NCBI RefSeq assembly: GCF_963853665.1
Contig: NZ_OY970459.1
Location: 2,108,001 to 2,172,000 of the forward strand
Direction of reading: 5' to 3'
DNA: 64,000 bases
DNA from: Mycobacterium decipiens
GTDB taxonomy: Bacteria > Actinomycetota > Actinomycetes > Mycobacteriales > Mycobacteriaceae
The notes under the pieces were generated by a model that ran no database searches, was not told the origin of the DNA, and worked only from the letters and a program-made list of their open reading frames with translations. Position 1 is the first letter of the stretch; the number at the start of each line of letters is the position of its first letter. The translations under genes were made by a program, and so were the position numbers. This document shows, one piece after another, positions 16,096 to 28,455 of this stretch.

Positions 16096-16920
16096 TCAGC
16101 GCTTTTCTGCGGTGAGAAGCAGGTACTCCCACTCCATGACACCGTTAGACAGGTATTGCGCCGCGAGTTCGACAAGCTGTCTGTCGAGCTCGGCGGCCAG
16201 CACCGCGTTGTCGCCGATGTGCGCGTAGGCCTCGATCGTCGGACCGTAATGGGTCTTGAAGTAGTCGTGGACGGCCTGGGCGGTGTCGAACCGCTTGACC
16301 TCCAATTGTCCACGGGCCGTTTTGAGGCCGGTGACTCCGTCGCCCAGCAGTCCGGTGATGTAGGCCTCACGTCCCCACAACGCCGACGGCGGCAAATCCG
16401 CCGACACGCTCGGCCGGTATGGCCTGATGGTTGCCAGCATCCGCCCGAAGAAACCTTCGTGCGTCCAGCTGATCACACCGATCGTCCCGCCCGGCCGACA
16501 GACCCGGACCAGCTCGCTGGCCGCGGCCTGATGATCCGGCGCGAACATCACGCCGATCGCGGACATCACGGTGTCGAACTCGTTGTCGCCGAACGGCAGG
16601 GCTTGCGCATTGGCTTCCTGGTATTCGAGGGTCAACCCCTCTGCGGCGGCCCTGGCCTGGGAGCGCTGCAGCAACTCGGGTGTGAGGTCGGTGGAAATCA
16701 CCGTGGCACCCGTCTTGGCCGCGGGAAGCGAGATATTGCCAGAGCCGGCGGCGACGTCGAGAACTCGGACACCCGGCCCGATACCCGCGGCGGCGACCAG
16801 GATCGGGCCGAGTGGCGCCATCACCTCTTCCGCCATCAGGGCGTAGTCACCGAGGGCCCACATTGCCCGGTGCGTGGCAGCGAGCGTTTGATCCTCGCGG
16901 ACAGGTGTGTCGATAGTCAT
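16096..16920 (-). CDS. SAM-dependent methyltransferase (Rv1405c-like)
   Basis: A 274-residue paralogue of the methyltransferase at 14493-15317. Motif I is VLDVAAGSGNISLPAA, followed by VISTDLTPELLQRSQARAA, ALPFGDNEFDTVMSAIGVMF and VRVCRPGG. The ATG at 16920 is preceded by AGGAG on the minus strand; an upstream in-frame extension to 17034 lacks support and covers the promoter. Substrate unknown. Expression in M. tuberculosis is strongly acid-responsive according to published expression work I recall. The motif at 17028-17044 upstream suggests control by the neighbouring MarR. Confidence 0.88.
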   Translation of the reverse strand: MTIDTPVREDQTLAATHRAMWALGDYALMAEEVMAPLGPILVAAAGIGPGVRVLDVAAGSGNISLPAAKTGATVISTDLTPELLQRSQARAAAEGLTLEYQEANAQALPFGDNEFDTVMSAIGVMFAPDHQAAASELVRVCRPGGTIGVISWTHEGFFGRMLATIRPYRPSVSADLPPSALWGREAYITGLLGDGVTGLKTARGQLEVKRFDTAQAVHDYFKTHYGPTIEAYAHIGDNAVLAAELDRQLVELAAQYLSNGVMEWEYLLLTAEKR

Positions 16921-17027
16921 CAGGTCTCCTGAGAAGTAAGTGATGTGGCTGCGAAACTTCGACATCGTTGTCGCTGGCACGGTGGGTGGTCCGACAGCAG
17001 CATGTCGACCGTACCCGCCGGATACAG

Positions 17028-17044
17028 TATGCATCAGAAATAGT
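17028..17044. promoter_or_regulatory. Putative MarR-family binding element, copy 2
   Basis: TATGCATCAGAAATAGT lies 108 bp upstream of the second methyltransferase start and matches the element at 15425-15441 at 14 of 17 positions. Both are on the same strand and upstream of minus-strand methyltransferase genes. Confidence 0.5.
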
Positions 17045-17116
17045 GTAAGCCTCTAACAATAGCGCGTGTCGGAATTGTGGTCCACGCCACGTCGGCGGCC
17101 TTTTTAGACTGTGCGA

Positions 17117-18055
17117 GTGCGCCTAGTCTTCGCCGGCACCCCGGAACCCGCCCTGGCCACGTTGCGCCGGCTCATCGAATCGCCCCGTCACGACGTGATT
17201 GCCGTGCTGACCCGCCCCGACGCGGCTTGCGGCCGGCGGGGCAAGCCGCAGCCCTCACCGGTGGCCCGCGAGGCGCTGGACCACGGCATTCCGGTGTTGC
17301 GGCCGTCGCGGCCGAACTCGGCAGAGTTCGTCGCCGAACTGTCGGAGTTGGCGCCCGAATGCTGCGCCGTGGTTGCCTACGGGGCCTTGCTCGGGGGCGG
17401 CCTGCTGGCCGTCCCCCGGCACGGCTGGGTCAACCTGCACTTCTCGCTGCTGCCGGCCTGGCGTGGCGCGGCGCCGGTACAGGCCGCGATCGAAGCCGGA
17501 GACACGATCACCGGAGCCACGACGTTCCAGATCGAGCCAAGCCTGGATTCGGGACCGATATACGGTGTCGTCACCGAAGTGATCCAGGCGACCGACACCG
17601 CAGGGGATCTACTTGAGCGCCTAGCGGTTTCGGGGGCGGCGCTGCTATCGACCACACTGGACGGGATAGCCGATCAGACGCTGACACCGCGACCACAACC
17701 GGCGGACGGGGTTAGCGTGGCCCCGAAAATTACCGTGGAACATGCCCGGGTGCGGTGGGACTTGCCGGCGGCGGTGGTGGAGCGACGGATTCGTGCCGTC
17801 ACCCCCAACCCGGGCGCCTGGACACTCATCGGTGATCTGCGGATCAAACTTGGACCGGTGCACCTCGACGGCGATCACCGGCCACCAAGGCCCTTGCCGC
17901 CCGGCGGTATTCACATAGATCGCACAAGCGTGTGGATCGGCACCGGGTCGGAACCGGTGTGCCTGGACCAGATTCAGCCGCCCGGAAAGAAGCTCATGAA
18001 CGCGGCCGACTGGGCGCGGGGGGCACGGCTCGACCCGGCCGCACGGGCAACATGA
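17117..18055 (+). CDS. fmt: Methionyl-tRNA formyltransferase
   Basis: Fmt transfers a formyl group from 10-formyl-THF to Met-tRNAi for translation initiation. The 312-residue protein begins [16 protein letters not shown] at GTG 17117; GTG 17111 is an alternative two codons upstream. The formyl-THF-binding segment [20 protein letters not shown] and the DSGPI loop mark the N-terminal catalytic domain. The C-terminal OB-like tRNA domain covers about residues 205-312 ([25 protein letters not shown]). The stop overlaps the rsmB start (ATGA), indicating translational coupling. Confidence 0.93.
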   Translation: MRLVFAGTPEPALATLRRLIESPRHDVIAVLTRPDAACGRRGKPQPSPVAREALDHGIPVLRPSRPNSAEFVAELSELAPECCAVVAYGALLGGGLLAVPRHGWVNLHFSLLPAWRGAAPVQAAIEAGDTITGATTFQIEPSLDSGPIYGVVTEVIQATDTAGDLLERLAVSGAALLSTTLDGIADQTLTPRPQPADGVSVAPKITVEHARVRWDLPAAVVERRIRAVTPNPGAWTLIGDLRIKLGPVHLDGDHRPPRPLPPGGIHIDRTSVWIGTGSEPVCLDQIQPPGKKLMNAADWARGARLDPAARAT

Positions 18056-19437
18056 CGCCTAGACCGCGTGGGCCGCGCCGCCGGCCGCTGGACCCGGCGC
18101 GTCGCGCGGCGTTCGAGGTACTGCGGGCGGTCAGTGAGCGCGACGCCTACGCAAACTTGGTGTTGCCCGCGCTGCTGGCCGAACGCGGTATCAGCGGCCG
18201 CGACGCCGCGTTCGCCACCGAGCTGTCGTACGGCGCCTGCCGAACTCGCGGCCTGCTGGACGCGATCATCGGTGCGGCCGCCGGACGCTCGCCGAACGCG
18301 ATCGATCCGGTCTTGCTTGACCTGCTGCGGCTCGGCGCCTACCAGCTGTTGCGCACCCGGGTTGACGCACACGCCGCGGTGTCAACCACCGTCGAGCAGG
18401 CTGGAATCGAATTCGATTCGGCACGAGCAGGTTTCGTCAACGGTGTGCTGCGTACCATCGCCGGCCGAGACGAAAGGTCCTGGGTTGGCGAACTAGCGCC
18501 CGATTCGCAGAGTGATCCGATCGGGCACGCCGCGTTCGTGCACGCGCACCCGCGCTGGATCGCCCAGGCCTTTGCTGACGCGCTGGGCGTGGCGGCCGGG
18601 GAACTCGACGTGGCGCTGGCTAGCGATGACGAGCGGCCACGGGTGCATCTGGCGGCCCGGCCCGGGGTGCTGACCGCCGCCGAGCTGGCCGAGGCGGTGC
18701 ACGGAACCGTCGGCCGGTATTCGCCTTTCGCCGTGTACCTGCCGGGCGGTGACCCGGGACGACTGGGGCCGGTGCGCGATGGTCGAGCCCAGGTCCAGGA
18801 CGAGGGCAGCCAGTTGGTGGCGCGGGCGCTGACGCTGGCACCGGTCGACGGCGACACCGGACGGTGGCTGGACCTGTGCGCCGGGCCCGGCGGTAAGACC
18901 GCGCTGCTGGCTGCGCTCGGCTCGAGCCAGCGCCCGGACGCGGGGGCGCGAGTGACCGCGGTGGAGCCGTCGCCACACCGCGCGGAGCTGGTAGCGGAAA
19001 ACACCCGCGGACTGCCGGTTGAGGTGGTGCGAGTCGACGGGCGGCACACCGACCTCGACCCAGGCTTCGACCGAGTGCTGGTGGACGTGCCTTGCACCGG
19101 GCTGGGCGCGTTGCGCCGTCGGCCGGAGGCCCGTTGGCGCCGTCAGTCAAGCGACGTCGCGGGGCTGGCCAAGCTGCAACGTGAGTTGCTGAGCGCCGCG
19201 ATCGCGCTGACCCGGCCCGGCGGCGTGGTGCTTTATGCGACCTGTTCGCCACACCTGGCCGAGACCGTGGGTGTTGTCGCCGACGCGCTGCGCCGGCAGC
19301 CGGTTCAGTCGCTGGATACCCGGCCGTTGTTCGAGCCGGTCACCGAAGGGCTTGGGGACGGTCCCCACGTTCAGCTGTGGCCGCACCGGCACGGCACCGA
19401 CGCCATGTTCGCCGCCGCGCTGCGCCGCCAAACGTGA
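18052..19437 (+). CDS. fmu: 16S rRNA (cytosine-967-C5) methyltransferase, RsmB/Fmu family
   Basis: The protein has 461 residues from ATG 18052, which overlaps the fmt stop by four bases. The N-terminal NusB-like RNA-binding domain covers about residues 10-145 ([19 protein letters not shown], then [20 protein letters not shown]). The C-terminal SAM domain has the motif [17 protein letters not shown]. The two catalytic cysteines of m5C enzymes occur in [16 protein letters not shown] and [13 protein letters not shown]. It should methylate 16S rRNA at C967 (E. coli numbering). Confidence 0.93.
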   Translation: MTPRPRGPRRRPLDPARRAAFEVLRAVSERDAYANLVLPALLAERGISGRDAAFATELSYGACRTRGLLDAIIGAAAGRSPNAIDPVLLDLLRLGAYQLLRTRVDAHAAVSTTVEQAGIEFDSARAGFVNGVLRTIAGRDERSWVGELAPDSQSDPIGHAAFVHAHPRWIAQAFADALGVAAGELDVALASDDERPRVHLAARPGVLTAAELAEAVHGTVGRYSPFAVYLPGGDPGRLGPVRDGRAQVQDEGSQLVARALTLAPVDGDTGRWLDLCAGPGGKTALLAALGSSQRPDAGARVTAVEPSPHRAELVAENTRGLPVEVVRVDGRHTDLDPGFDRVLVDVPCTGLGALRRRPEARWRRQSSDVAGLAKLQRELLSAAIALTRPGGVVLYATCSPHLAETVGVVADALRRQPVQSLDTRPLFEPVTEGLGDGPHVQLWPHRHGTDAMFAAALRRQT

Positions 19438-19469
19438 GGTTCGCCGCAAGGCTCAGTAAGGTGTCGCTC

Positions 19470-20171
19470 ATGGCTGGTAGCACGGCGGAACCGCTGATAG
19501 CGCCTTCGATCCTCGCCGCCGATTTCGCACGGCTCGCCGACGAAGCGGCAGCGGTGAACGGCGCCGACTGGCTACATGTCGATGTGATGGACGGCCATTT
19601 CGTGCCAAACCTGACCATCGGCCTGCCGGTGGTGGAGAGCCTGCTGGCCGTCACCCACATCCCGATGGACTGCCATTTGATGATCGACAACCCGGACCGG
19701 TGGGCTCCGCCGTATGCCGAAGCGGGCGCCTACAACGTCACGTTCCACGCGGAGGCCACCGACAACCCGATCGGCGTGGCCCGCGATATCCGGGCCGCGG
19801 GCGCCAAAGCCGGGATCAGTGTGAAGCCGGGGACCCCGCTGGAGCCATACCTGGACATCCTGCCTCACTTCGACACCCTGCTTGTCATGTCGGTAGAGCC
19901 CGGATTCGGCGGCCAGGATTTCATTCCAGAGGTGCTGAGCAAGGTGCGTACTGTGCGCAAATTGGTCGACGCGGGCGAGTTGACGATCCTGGTCGAGATC
20001 GACGGCGGCATCAACGAGGACACGATTGAGCAGGCCGCGGAGGCGGGCGTCGACTGCTTTGTCGCGGGCTCGGCGGTTTACGGTGCCGATGACCCGGCCG
20101 CCGCGGTAGCGGCCCTACGGCGACAGGCCGGTGCCGCATCGCCCCATCTCGGCGGCGTGAACCGCCGATGA
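19470..20171 (+). CDS. rpe: Ribulose-phosphate 3-epimerase
   Basis: The protein has 233 residues from ATG 19470; GTG 19461 would add three. It is a (beta/alpha)8 barrel: [16 protein letters not shown] opens the barrel, and [16 protein letters not shown] and DCHLMI carry the metal-binding and catalytic residues. [13 protein letters not shown] and EIDGGIN complete the active site, with phosphate binding at VAGSAVYG. It interconverts ribulose-5-P and xylulose-5-P in the pentose phosphate pathway, supplying ribulose-5-P, also a riboflavin precursor. It overlaps ribD by four bases, which links pentose phosphate supply with riboflavin synthesis. Confidence 0.95.
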   Translation: MAGSTAEPLIAPSILAADFARLADEAAAVNGADWLHVDVMDGHFVPNLTIGLPVVESLLAVTHIPMDCHLMIDNPDRWAPPYAEAGAYNVTFHAEATDNPIGVARDIRAAGAKAGISVKPGTPLEPYLDILPHFDTLLVMSVEPGFGGQDFIPEVLSKVRTVRKLVDAGELTILVEIDGGINEDTIEQAAEAGVDCFVAGSAVYGADDPAAAVAALRRQAGAASPHLGGVNRR

Positions 20172-21187
20172 ACGTGGAGCAGGTCAAGAACATCGACGAG
20201 GCCATGCGCCTGGCGATCGAGCACTCCTACCAGGTCAAGGGCACCACCTATCCGAACCCGCCGGTCGGGGCCGTGATTGTGGATCCCAACGGCCGGGTCG
20301 TCGGCGTCGGCGCCACCGAGCCGGCCGGCGGCGATCACGCCGAGGTGGTCGCGCTGCGGCGGGCCGGCGGATTGGCCGCCGGCGGCATCGCGGTGGTCAC
20401 CATGGAGCCGTGTAATCACTACGGCAAGACTCCGCCGTGCGTGAACGCTCTGATCGAAGCCAGGGTGGGCACGGTGTTCTACGCCGTCGCCGACCCAAAC
20501 GGGATCGCGGGGGGCGGCGCGGGCCGGCTGTCGGCGGCCGGCGTGCAGGTGCGGTCCGGGGTGATGGCGGATCAGGTGGCGGCCGGACCGTTGCGGGAGT
20601 GGCTGCACAAGCAGCGCACCGGTTTGCCGCATGTGACGTGGAAGTACGCCACCAGCGTCGACGGCCGCAGCGCCGCCGCCGACGGCTCCAGCCAGTGGAT
20701 ATCCAGTGAGGCCGCACGCCAGGACGTGCATCGTCGCCGCGCCATCGCCGACGCGATCGTTGTTGGCACCGGCACCGTCCTCGCCGACGACCCAGCCCTG
20801 ACCGCTCGGCTGGCGGACGGCTCGCTCGCGCAGCAGCAGCCCTTGCGCGTGGTGGTGGGCAAGCGTGACATACCGACGGAAGCAAAAGTTCTCAACGACG
20901 ATGCGCGCACCATGGTGATCCGTACCCACGAGCCGGTGGAGGTGCTCAGGGCGCTGTCGGATCGCACCGATGTGTTGCTGGAGGGCGGTCCCACCCTCGC
21001 TGGGGCCTTCCTACGGGCCGGCGCGATCAATCGGATCCTGGCCTACGTCGCCCCGATCTTGTTGGGTGGCCCGGTCACTGCGGTCGATGATGTGGGGGTC
21101 TCTAGCATCACCCAGGCCTTGCGTTGGCAGTTCGACAGCGTCGAAAAGGTCGGATCGGATCTGTTGCTTAGCCTGGTGGGGCGTTAA
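20168..21187 (+). CDS. ribD: Bifunctional riboflavin deaminase/reductase RibD (RibG)
   Basis: The 339-residue protein catalyses the second and third steps of riboflavin synthesis from the GTP-derived pyrimidine. The N-terminal deaminase has its zinc site in [13 protein letters not shown] and [15 protein letters not shown]. The C-terminal NADPH-dependent reductase begins around residue 155 ([15 protein letters not shown]) and includes [16 protein letters not shown] and [12 protein letters not shown]. The start overlaps the rpe stop (ATGA). The stop overlaps the stop of convergent p55 (a shared TTAA). Confidence 0.95.
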   Translation: MNVEQVKNIDEAMRLAIEHSYQVKGTTYPNPPVGAVIVDPNGRVVGVGATEPAGGDHAEVVALRRAGGLAAGGIAVVTMEPCNHYGKTPPCVNALIEARVGTVFYAVADPNGIAGGGAGRLSAAGVQVRSGVMADQVAAGPLREWLHKQRTGLPHVTWKYATSVDGRSAAADGSSQWISSEAARQDVHRRRAIADAIVVGTGTVLADDPALTARLADGSLAQQQPLRVVVGKRDIPTEAKVLNDDARTMVIRTHEPVEVLRALSDRTDVLLEGGPTLAGAFLRAGAINRILAYVAPILLGGPVTAVDDVGVSSITQALRWQFDSVEKVGSDLLLSLVGR

Positions 21188-22740
21188 AGCGGCTCTACTT
21201 GAGGCGCGAGGGTCGGCTGCTCTGCAACCTCCGGTTCGTCGGCGTGTTCCTTGCGGCCGCTAACCAAAAGGCCCAGCACCGCACCGACCACACACACGAG
21301 CGCGGTGATGGTGAATATCTCGCCGTACATCAGCGCGAACGCCTTCTGGTATTGGGCTCCGATGGCGGCCGCGCGCTCAAGCAGGCTGGCGTTGGGCGGT
21401 ACCGACGCCGACAACCCCGCCAGGATCTGGTTGAACCGGTACAACCCCCAGGCGCTCAGCGCGGCCACACCGATCAGCATCCCGGTCATCCGGGCCACCA
21501 CCACCGCTGCGGAAGCGATGCCGTGCTGGGCCGACGGGACAACCCGCAGGGTCGCCGACGATAGCGGCCCGATCACCAGCCCCAACCCCAAACCGGCCAC
21601 CAGCAGGTCGGAGTGCACCGCGGGCACTGTGAACAGGCCGAGGATGCTGTGCCGATAGGCCAGCAGGTCCACTGGCCAGTGCGAAATCAGCCAGTAACCG
21701 CCGGCGGCGATGAGTAACCCGACGAAGGTCACCGCTCGGTCGCCGACCCGGGTGGCTATCCACCCGCCCGTCAGCGCGCCGATCGGCAATGCGATAAGGA
21801 ACCACAGCAGCATTCCGGCCGCCTGGCTCTGGTTCAACTGCAGCACGCCCTGGCCGAACAGCTCCACGTTGACCAGCGTCACCATCAGCGCCGCGCCCGC
21901 AGCCACTGATGCGCCCAGCGCGGCCAGGAACGGCCGGAAGTGCACCCCGGCCGGTTCGATCAGGCGGGTGCGGGCGAAGCGTTCCCAGGCGAAGAACGCC
22001 ACCGCGGCAAGGATCGCCCCGGCCAGCATGGGCAGCCCGTAGTCCGGCAGCACTTCTTTGCCGTCGGGGTTGGGGTTGTACAGCCCGATGACCGCGAGGC
22101 CCAGGGCGGTCGCCAGCAGCCCACCACCGACCACGTCGATCCGCTCCGGCTCCGCGCTGCGGTCGTGGGAGGGGAGGCTGAAGTGGATCATCACCATGGC
22201 GATGCCGGTCAGCGGGACGTTGATCCAGAACACGTCTCGCCAGTCGTGGAACAGCCAGACGATGAAGATTCCGTACAGCGGGCCCAGCACGCTGCCGAGC
22301 TCCTGCGCCGCGCCGATCCCGCCCAACACACCGGCGCGGTTGCGCTGCGACCACAAATCGGCGCCCAGCGCCAACGTGATCGGCAACAGCGCACCGCTGG
22401 CGACACCCTGGATGGTGCGGCCCGCGATCAACATATGGAAATCGCCAAAGTGCCCGGCCAGCGCGGTCACCACCGAGCCGACGATGAATGCGGCCAGGCT
22501 GACCTGCAGCATCAGCTTGCGGCCGAACCGATCCGACGCCCGGCCCAATAGTGGCATGGCAGCGATGTAACCCAGCAGGTACATCGTGACGATCCAAGTG
22601 ATCCGGTGCAGCTGGTTAATCGGTATACCGACGCTGTTCATGATGTCGCGCATGATGGTGACCACGACATAGGTGTCCAGCGCGCCCAGCAGTACCGCTA
22701 GGCTGCCCGCGCTGATCGCGACTCGGCGTCCTGCTCGCAT
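21184..22740 (-). CDS. p55: MFS transporter P55 (Rv1410c)
   Basis: This 518-residue major-facilitator protein of the DHA2/EmrB type has about 14 hydrophobic segments. [12 protein letters not shown] is the MFS loop 2-3 motif, and [21 protein letters not shown] lies in the antiporter region. The start ATG 22740 (MRAGRRVAI) gives the length known for P55. With the lipoprotein LprG it forms a two-gene operon, and the pair is known to move triacylglycerides and to affect drug susceptibility and cell-envelope integrity. The start is five bases after the lprG stop. The C-terminus is cytoplasmic and rich in Glu and Pro. Confidence 0.94.
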   Translation of the reverse strand: MRAGRRVAISAGSLAVLLGALDTYVVVTIMRDIMNSVGIPINQLHRITWIVTMYLLGYIAAMPLLGRASDRFGRKLMLQVSLAAFIVGSVVTALAGHFGDFHMLIAGRTIQGVASGALLPITLALGADLWSQRNRAGVLGGIGAAQELGSVLGPLYGIFIVWLFHDWRDVFWINVPLTGIAMVMIHFSLPSHDRSAEPERIDVVGGGLLATALGLAVIGLYNPNPDGKEVLPDYGLPMLAGAILAAVAFFAWERFARTRLIEPAGVHFRPFLAALGASVAAGAALMVTLVNVELFGQGVLQLNQSQAAGMLLWFLIALPIGALTGGWIATRVGDRAVTFVGLLIAAGGYWLISHWPVDLLAYRHSILGLFTVPAVHSDLLVAGLGLGLVIGPLSSATLRVVPSAQHGIASAAVVVARMTGMLIGVAALSAWGLYRFNQILAGLSASVPPNASLLERAAAIGAQYQKAFALMYGEIFTITALVCVVGAVLGLLVSGRKEHADEPEVAEQPTLAPQVEPL

Positions 22741-22745
22741 GCTGA

Positions 22746-23456
22746 TCAGCTCACCGGGGGCTTGCTGACCTGGACCTGCTCGCCCCATTTCGACAAGGTC
22801 ATCTGGACGGAATTGCCCGAGCCGCGGTCCAACTGGGCCTGCGCCAGTTGATGATCACCGGCCTCCTGAATCCACACGGTGGCCGGCACCGGCTGCGTCG
22901 CGTTGAACGGCGGCGCGATTTGATTCACCGCCTGTGCCGTCACCTTGCCGCTGATGCGGATGGTGTTCTGCCCGTTGATGGAGTCGCGTCCTTCGGCTTT
23001 GGCGTCGGTGAGGTGCGCGAGCACGTTGGCCAGGCCGGTATCGGGGTTCAGTACCTGCGAGGGGTCGTAGATGTCGGCCGCGGGACCGAAATCGCTCCAC
23101 TTATTGGGCGTCAGGGTGGCGTACAGGATCCCGTCGAAGACCACGAAGTCGGCATCGATATCAGACCCACCGAGCGTAAGTTTGACGTTTCCCGTCGCGG
23201 CGGTGGGGTTGGTGGTGAGATCACCGCTCAGCGTCTTGAGGGAAAGTCCCGGGATCTTGCCGTTCACCGTCAGCACCAGATGTGCGCTCTTGAGGGTCTT
23301 GGTTTGCGCGGTGGCCTCCTCGACCAACGGCTTGGCTTCGGGAAGCGGTCCGGCGCTGGGCTTCGAGCCCGACGAGCAGCCGGCAACCACGGTGGCGGCG
23401 ATGCTCAGGGCGGCGAGTACGGCAACTAGCCGGCGGGGACGTCTGGGGGTCTGCAT
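22746..23456 (-). CDS. lprG: Lipoprotein LprG
   Basis: The 236-residue precursor has a signal peptide and a lipobox ending at Cys27 (VVAGCSSGS), so it is anchored in the membrane facing the cell wall. The mature part is the LppX/LprAFG fold, whose hydrophobic cavity carries triacylated lipids such as lipoarabinomannan and triacylglyceride. The start at ATG 23456 ([10 protein letters not shown]) was preferred over ATG 23465 because it gives the known length. It is first in the lprG-p55 operon, with five bases between the genes. Confidence 0.95.
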   Translation of the reverse strand: MQTPRRPRRLVAVLAALSIAATVVAGCSSGSKPSAGPLPEAKPLVEEATAQTKTLKSAHLVLTVNGKIPGLSLKTLSGDLTTNPTAATGNVKLTLGGSDIDADFVVFDGILYATLTPNKWSDFGPAADIYDPSQVLNPDTGLANVLAHLTDAKAEGRDSINGQNTIRISGKVTAQAVNQIAPPFNATQPVPATVWIQEAGDHQLAQAQLDRGSGNSVQMTLSKWGEQVQVSKPPVS

Positions 23457-23540
23457 ACCCTGCATCGTAGAGGGTGGCTGTGACTCGGCCGGTCGGCGAG
23501 TGGGGTGCCGGTCCGCTGCGGTGTTCACTAACCTGGTGCG

Positions 23541-24146
23541 ATGTTCACCGGAATTGTCGAGGAACTCGGAGAGGTGACCGGCCGGGACGCCCTCGTCGAT
23601 GCGGCGCGGTTGGTCATCCGCGGTCCCATGGTCACCTCCGACGCCGGCCACGGCGACTCGATCGCCGTCAACGGCGTGTGCCTGACGGTCGTCGATGTTT
23701 TGCCCGACGGCCAATTCACCGCCGACGTGATGGCCGAGACGCTGAATCGGTCCAACTTGGGTGAACTACGGCCCGGCAGCCGGGTGAACCTGGAACGCGC
23801 CGCGGCCCTGAGCAGCCGGCTCGGCGGGCACATCGTGCAGGGGCATGTGGACGGGACCGGCGAAATCGTGGCTCGCGCTCCGTCGGAACACTGGGAGGTG
23901 GTGCGGATCGAGGTGCCCGCGGCGGTGGCTCGCTATGTCGTCGAGAAGGGCTCGATTACCGTCGACGGGATTTCGCTGACGGTCTCCGGGCTGGGCGCCG
24001 AACCCCGCGACTGGTTCGAGGTTTCGCTGATCCCGACGACCCGGGAGCTGACCACGCTGGGTTCCGCTCCGGTGGGAACGCGGGTAAACCTCGAGGTCGA
24101 TGTCATCGCCAAGTATGTTGAGCGGCTCATGCAGAGCGCCGGCTAA
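23541..24146 (+). CDS. ribC: Riboflavin synthase alpha subunit
   Basis: The protein has 201 residues, with two tandem lumazine-binding domains. The first begins [12 protein letters not shown] and contains [12 protein letters not shown]. The second contains [13 protein letters not shown] and [12 protein letters not shown]. It dismutates 6,7-dimethyl-8-ribityllumazine to riboflavin. The gene is divergent from lprG, with 84 bp between the starts. M. tuberculosis has two extra small genes between ribC and ribA2 as I recall; here there are only 172 bp. Confidence 0.95.
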   Translation: MFTGIVEELGEVTGRDALVDAARLVIRGPMVTSDAGHGDSIAVNGVCLTVVDVLPDGQFTADVMAETLNRSNLGELRPGSRVNLERAAALSSRLGGHIVQGHVDGTGEIVARAPSEHWEVVRIEVPAAVARYVVEKGSITVDGISLTVSGLGAEPRDWFEVSLIPTTRELTTLGSAPVGTRVNLEVDVIAKYVERLMQSAG

Positions 24147-24318
24147 CATCGCTCACGCCGAGACATGAGCCACGGTCACGCGCTGCACGGCGTGTCGTGT
24201 GCGTGGTGTAAGTGTCGCGATTCCGCCGCGAGTGGCGGGACCACCTGGCTCAATGGTTCATACTGAATGCAACACGTGGGCTTCGCGTGTGGGCAGGCCT
24301 GACAGCTAGGTAGCAAAG

Positions 24319-26578
<2,260 letters not shown>

Positions 26579-26593
26579 GAGGGTTGAGCCGAA

Positions 26594-27079
26594 ATGCATG
26601 AATCGCGCTTGATGAGGGGTGTATGCCGGGCCGTTGTCGTAGCAGGGGCAGTATTTGGCGTCGCGCTGCTGAGCGCTGGCGTGGCGAGTGCCGACGGCTC
26701 GGTCCAGGTGAAGAGCCGACTGGGCAATTGGTGTCTGGACACCCCGAGTGGGAATTTCAACACGGCAACGTTTGTCAACGCCTGCGATGGGTCGCCATCC
26801 CAGCGCTGGGATATCAACTCTGACGGTCAGATCGAGAGCGCGGCCTACCCTGGGGCTTGCTTGACAGCCGGCGCAGTGAGTATGTGGCAGGTGACCGTCT
26901 TCCCTTGTCAAATGGGCGGGTTCAACCAGCATTGGAACATTCACCCCAACGGTCAGATTGAGGATTCGCTTGGTTCCTGCCTCACCATTGTCAACGGCGA
27001 CGCGCACCCTGGGGCCCCGGTGAGACCCTTCAATTGCGGCTTCGACGGACCCGCCCAGGAGTGGGATAGCGTGTCCTGA
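26594..27079 (+). CDS. Secreted ricin-B-type lectin, copy A
   Basis: The 161-residue precursor has a signal peptide ending near GVASADG (about residue 34). The mature part is one beta-trefoil with three QxW repeats: SQRWDI, NQHWNI and AQEWDS. Conserved cysteines (WCLD, NACDG, GACL, PCQ, SCLT, NCG) probably form disulfides in each lobe. It is homologous to M. tuberculosis Rv1419, a secreted 13-kDa lectin, and presumably binds carbohydrate outside the cell. It is the first of three tandem copies and may be read through from Rv1417, 15 bp upstream. Confidence 0.88.
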   Translation: MHESRLMRGVCRAVVVAGAVFGVALLSAGVASADGSVQVKSRLGNWCLDTPSGNFNTATFVNACDGSPSQRWDINSDGQIESAAYPGACLTAGAVSMWQVTVFPCQMGGFNQHWNIHPNGQIEDSLGSCLTIVNGDAHPGAPVRPFNCGFDGPAQEWDSVS

Positions 27080-27120
27080 CCGGGTTCGCTGGGTGCGTCG
27101 CGTCGTCGCGGGTCCGAGCG

Positions 27121-27255
27121 GATCTTGCTACCGGTGGCAAACTGTCTGCGGCGGTTGTGGTCTGGGTGTGAGACGCGTCGCTTGTCGTGCGCGAGGTGGG
27201 CCGAGATGAGAGGCTGGAGGCGAAATGCATGAATCGCGGTTGATGGGCGGTGTGC
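27121..27255. repeat. 135-bp direct repeat upstream of lectin copies B and C, unit 1
   Basis: The segment 27121-27255 recurs at 27815-27949 with an offset of 694 and only two differences that I see. It covers the intergenic leader plus about 30 bases of the lectin coding start. The lectin bodies downstream differ far more. Confidence 0.9.
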
Positions 27256-27707
27256 ACCGGGCCGTTGTACTAGCCGGGCCGTTATTGGCTATCGCGGTAC
27301 TGTGCGCTGGCGTCGCGAGTGCCGACGGCCCGGTCCAGTTGAAGAGCCGATTGGGAAACTGGTGTCTCGACGCCCCCAGCGGGAATTTCAACACCGCTAC
27401 GGTGATCAACCCGTGCAATGGTTCGCAATCTCAACTCTGGAATTTCGACATTCCCGGTCGGATCCAAAGTGTCGCTTTCCCCGGGTCTTGCTTGACAATT
27501 GGCGAAGTGAATGAGTGGTTGGTAACTATCGTGCCCTGTCAAATGGGCGGGCTCCAGCATTGGAGTATGCAGCCTGACGGCCACATCACGAATGGCATCT
27601 TGCAATGTATAGACGTTATTAACGGCGTGGCGAATCCCGGGGCTCTGGTGATCGGCCTCAATTGCGCCATCGGTGGACCCGGCGCGGAGTGGGATAGCGT
27701 GCCGTGA
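27225..27707 (+). CDS. Secreted ricin-B-type lectin, copy B
   Basis: The 160-residue precursor has a signal peptide like that of its neighbours and a beta-trefoil with SQLWNF and LQHWSM. The third QxW is altered to AEW (PGAEWDS), so one lobe may have lost its structural Gln. It has its own 145-bp upstream region, nearly identical to that of copy C. Close relationship with copy A is visible in GNWCLDAPSGNFNTAT. This copy looks like a product of tandem duplication of the Rv1419 locus. Confidence 0.87.
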   Translation: MHESRLMGGVHRAVVLAGPLLAIAVLCAGVASADGPVQLKSRLGNWCLDAPSGNFNTATVINPCNGSQSQLWNFDIPGRIQSVAFPGSCLTIGEVNEWLVTIVPCQMGGLQHWSMQPDGHITNGILQCIDVINGVANPGALVIGLNCAIGGPGAEWDSVP

Positions 27708-27814
27708 TCGGGCTCGCCGGGCGCGTCTCGTCGCGTGCCGATCGCCCCGCGTCGACGCCAGTTCGGGCCGATGCCAACCGAGGTCGAGGACCTGCACCAC
27801 CGTGGGTCGGGGCG

Positions 27815-27949
27815 GATCTTGCTACCGGTGGCGAACTGTCTGCGGCGGTTGTGGTCTCGGTGTGAGACGCGTCGCTTGTCGTGCGCGAGGTGGGCCGAGA
27901 TGAGAGGCTGGAGGCGAAATGCATGAATCGCGGTTGATGGGCGGTGTGC
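27815..27949. repeat. 135-bp direct repeat upstream of lectin copies B and C, unit 2
   Basis: Second unit of the repeat at 27121-27255. Near-identity of the leaders against divergence of the downstream coding regions suggests recent duplication or gene conversion restricted to the leader. Confidence 0.9.
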
Positions 27950-28401
27950 GCCGGGCCCTTGTCCTAGTGGGTGCATTGTTGGTTGTCGCGGTGCCAAGCG
28001 CTGGTGTGGCGAGTGCCGACGGCCCGGTCCAGGTGAAGAGCCGATTGGGCGATGTTTGTCTGGACGCCCCGACTGGGAGCTGGGTGAGCCCGGTGGTGAT
28101 CAACCCCTGCAATGGGACGGATTTCCAGCGTTGGAACCTCACCGCCGACCAGCAACTCGAGAGCGTGGCCTTCCCCGGGCAGTGCCTGATGCAGCCGATG
28201 CAGCCCGGCGGCATGTGGGTGCACCTGCAGCCTTGCATCGATTGGTTCACCCAGCATTGGACCATCCAGCCCAACGGTTTGATCCATGGTGAAATGGATG
28301 GCTGCCTTGCCGTTCTTGGCGGCCCGGGTCCGGGGACTTGGGTGTCCACCCGCTGGTGCAGCCCCGGTGCGCCCGACCAGGAGTGGGATAGCGTTCCCTG
28401 A
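27919..28401 (+). CDS. Secreted ricin-B-type lectin, copy C (closest to Rv1419)
   Basis: The 160-residue precursor has predicted cleavage after Ala33 (GVASA-DG). QxW repeats are FQRW, TQHW and DQEW. The segment LGDVCLDAPTGSW and the tail TWVSTRWCSPGAPDQEWDSVP match M. tuberculosis Rv1419 as I remember it, so this copy is the likely orthologue and A and B are additions. Cysteines are conserved in pairs. The gene ends 54 bp before uvrC. Confidence 0.9.
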   Translation: MHESRLMGGVRRALVLVGALLVVAVPSAGVASADGPVQVKSRLGDVCLDAPTGSWVSPVVINPCNGTDFQRWNLTADQQLESVAFPGQCLMQPMQPGGMWVHLQPCIDWFTQHWTIQPNGLIHGEMDGCLAVLGGPGPGTWVSTRWCSPGAPDQEWDSVP

Positions 28402-28455
28402 CCGGGCTACCCGATCCCGGCGCGCCACCGTTGCGGCGACCACTAGCCTGGATAC

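Noticed and set aside
24147..24318. Possible FMN riboswitch before ribA2
   Set aside because: The conserved RFN sequence pattern (AGGG...GGTGAAATTCCC...) was not found; only general GC-rich dyads.
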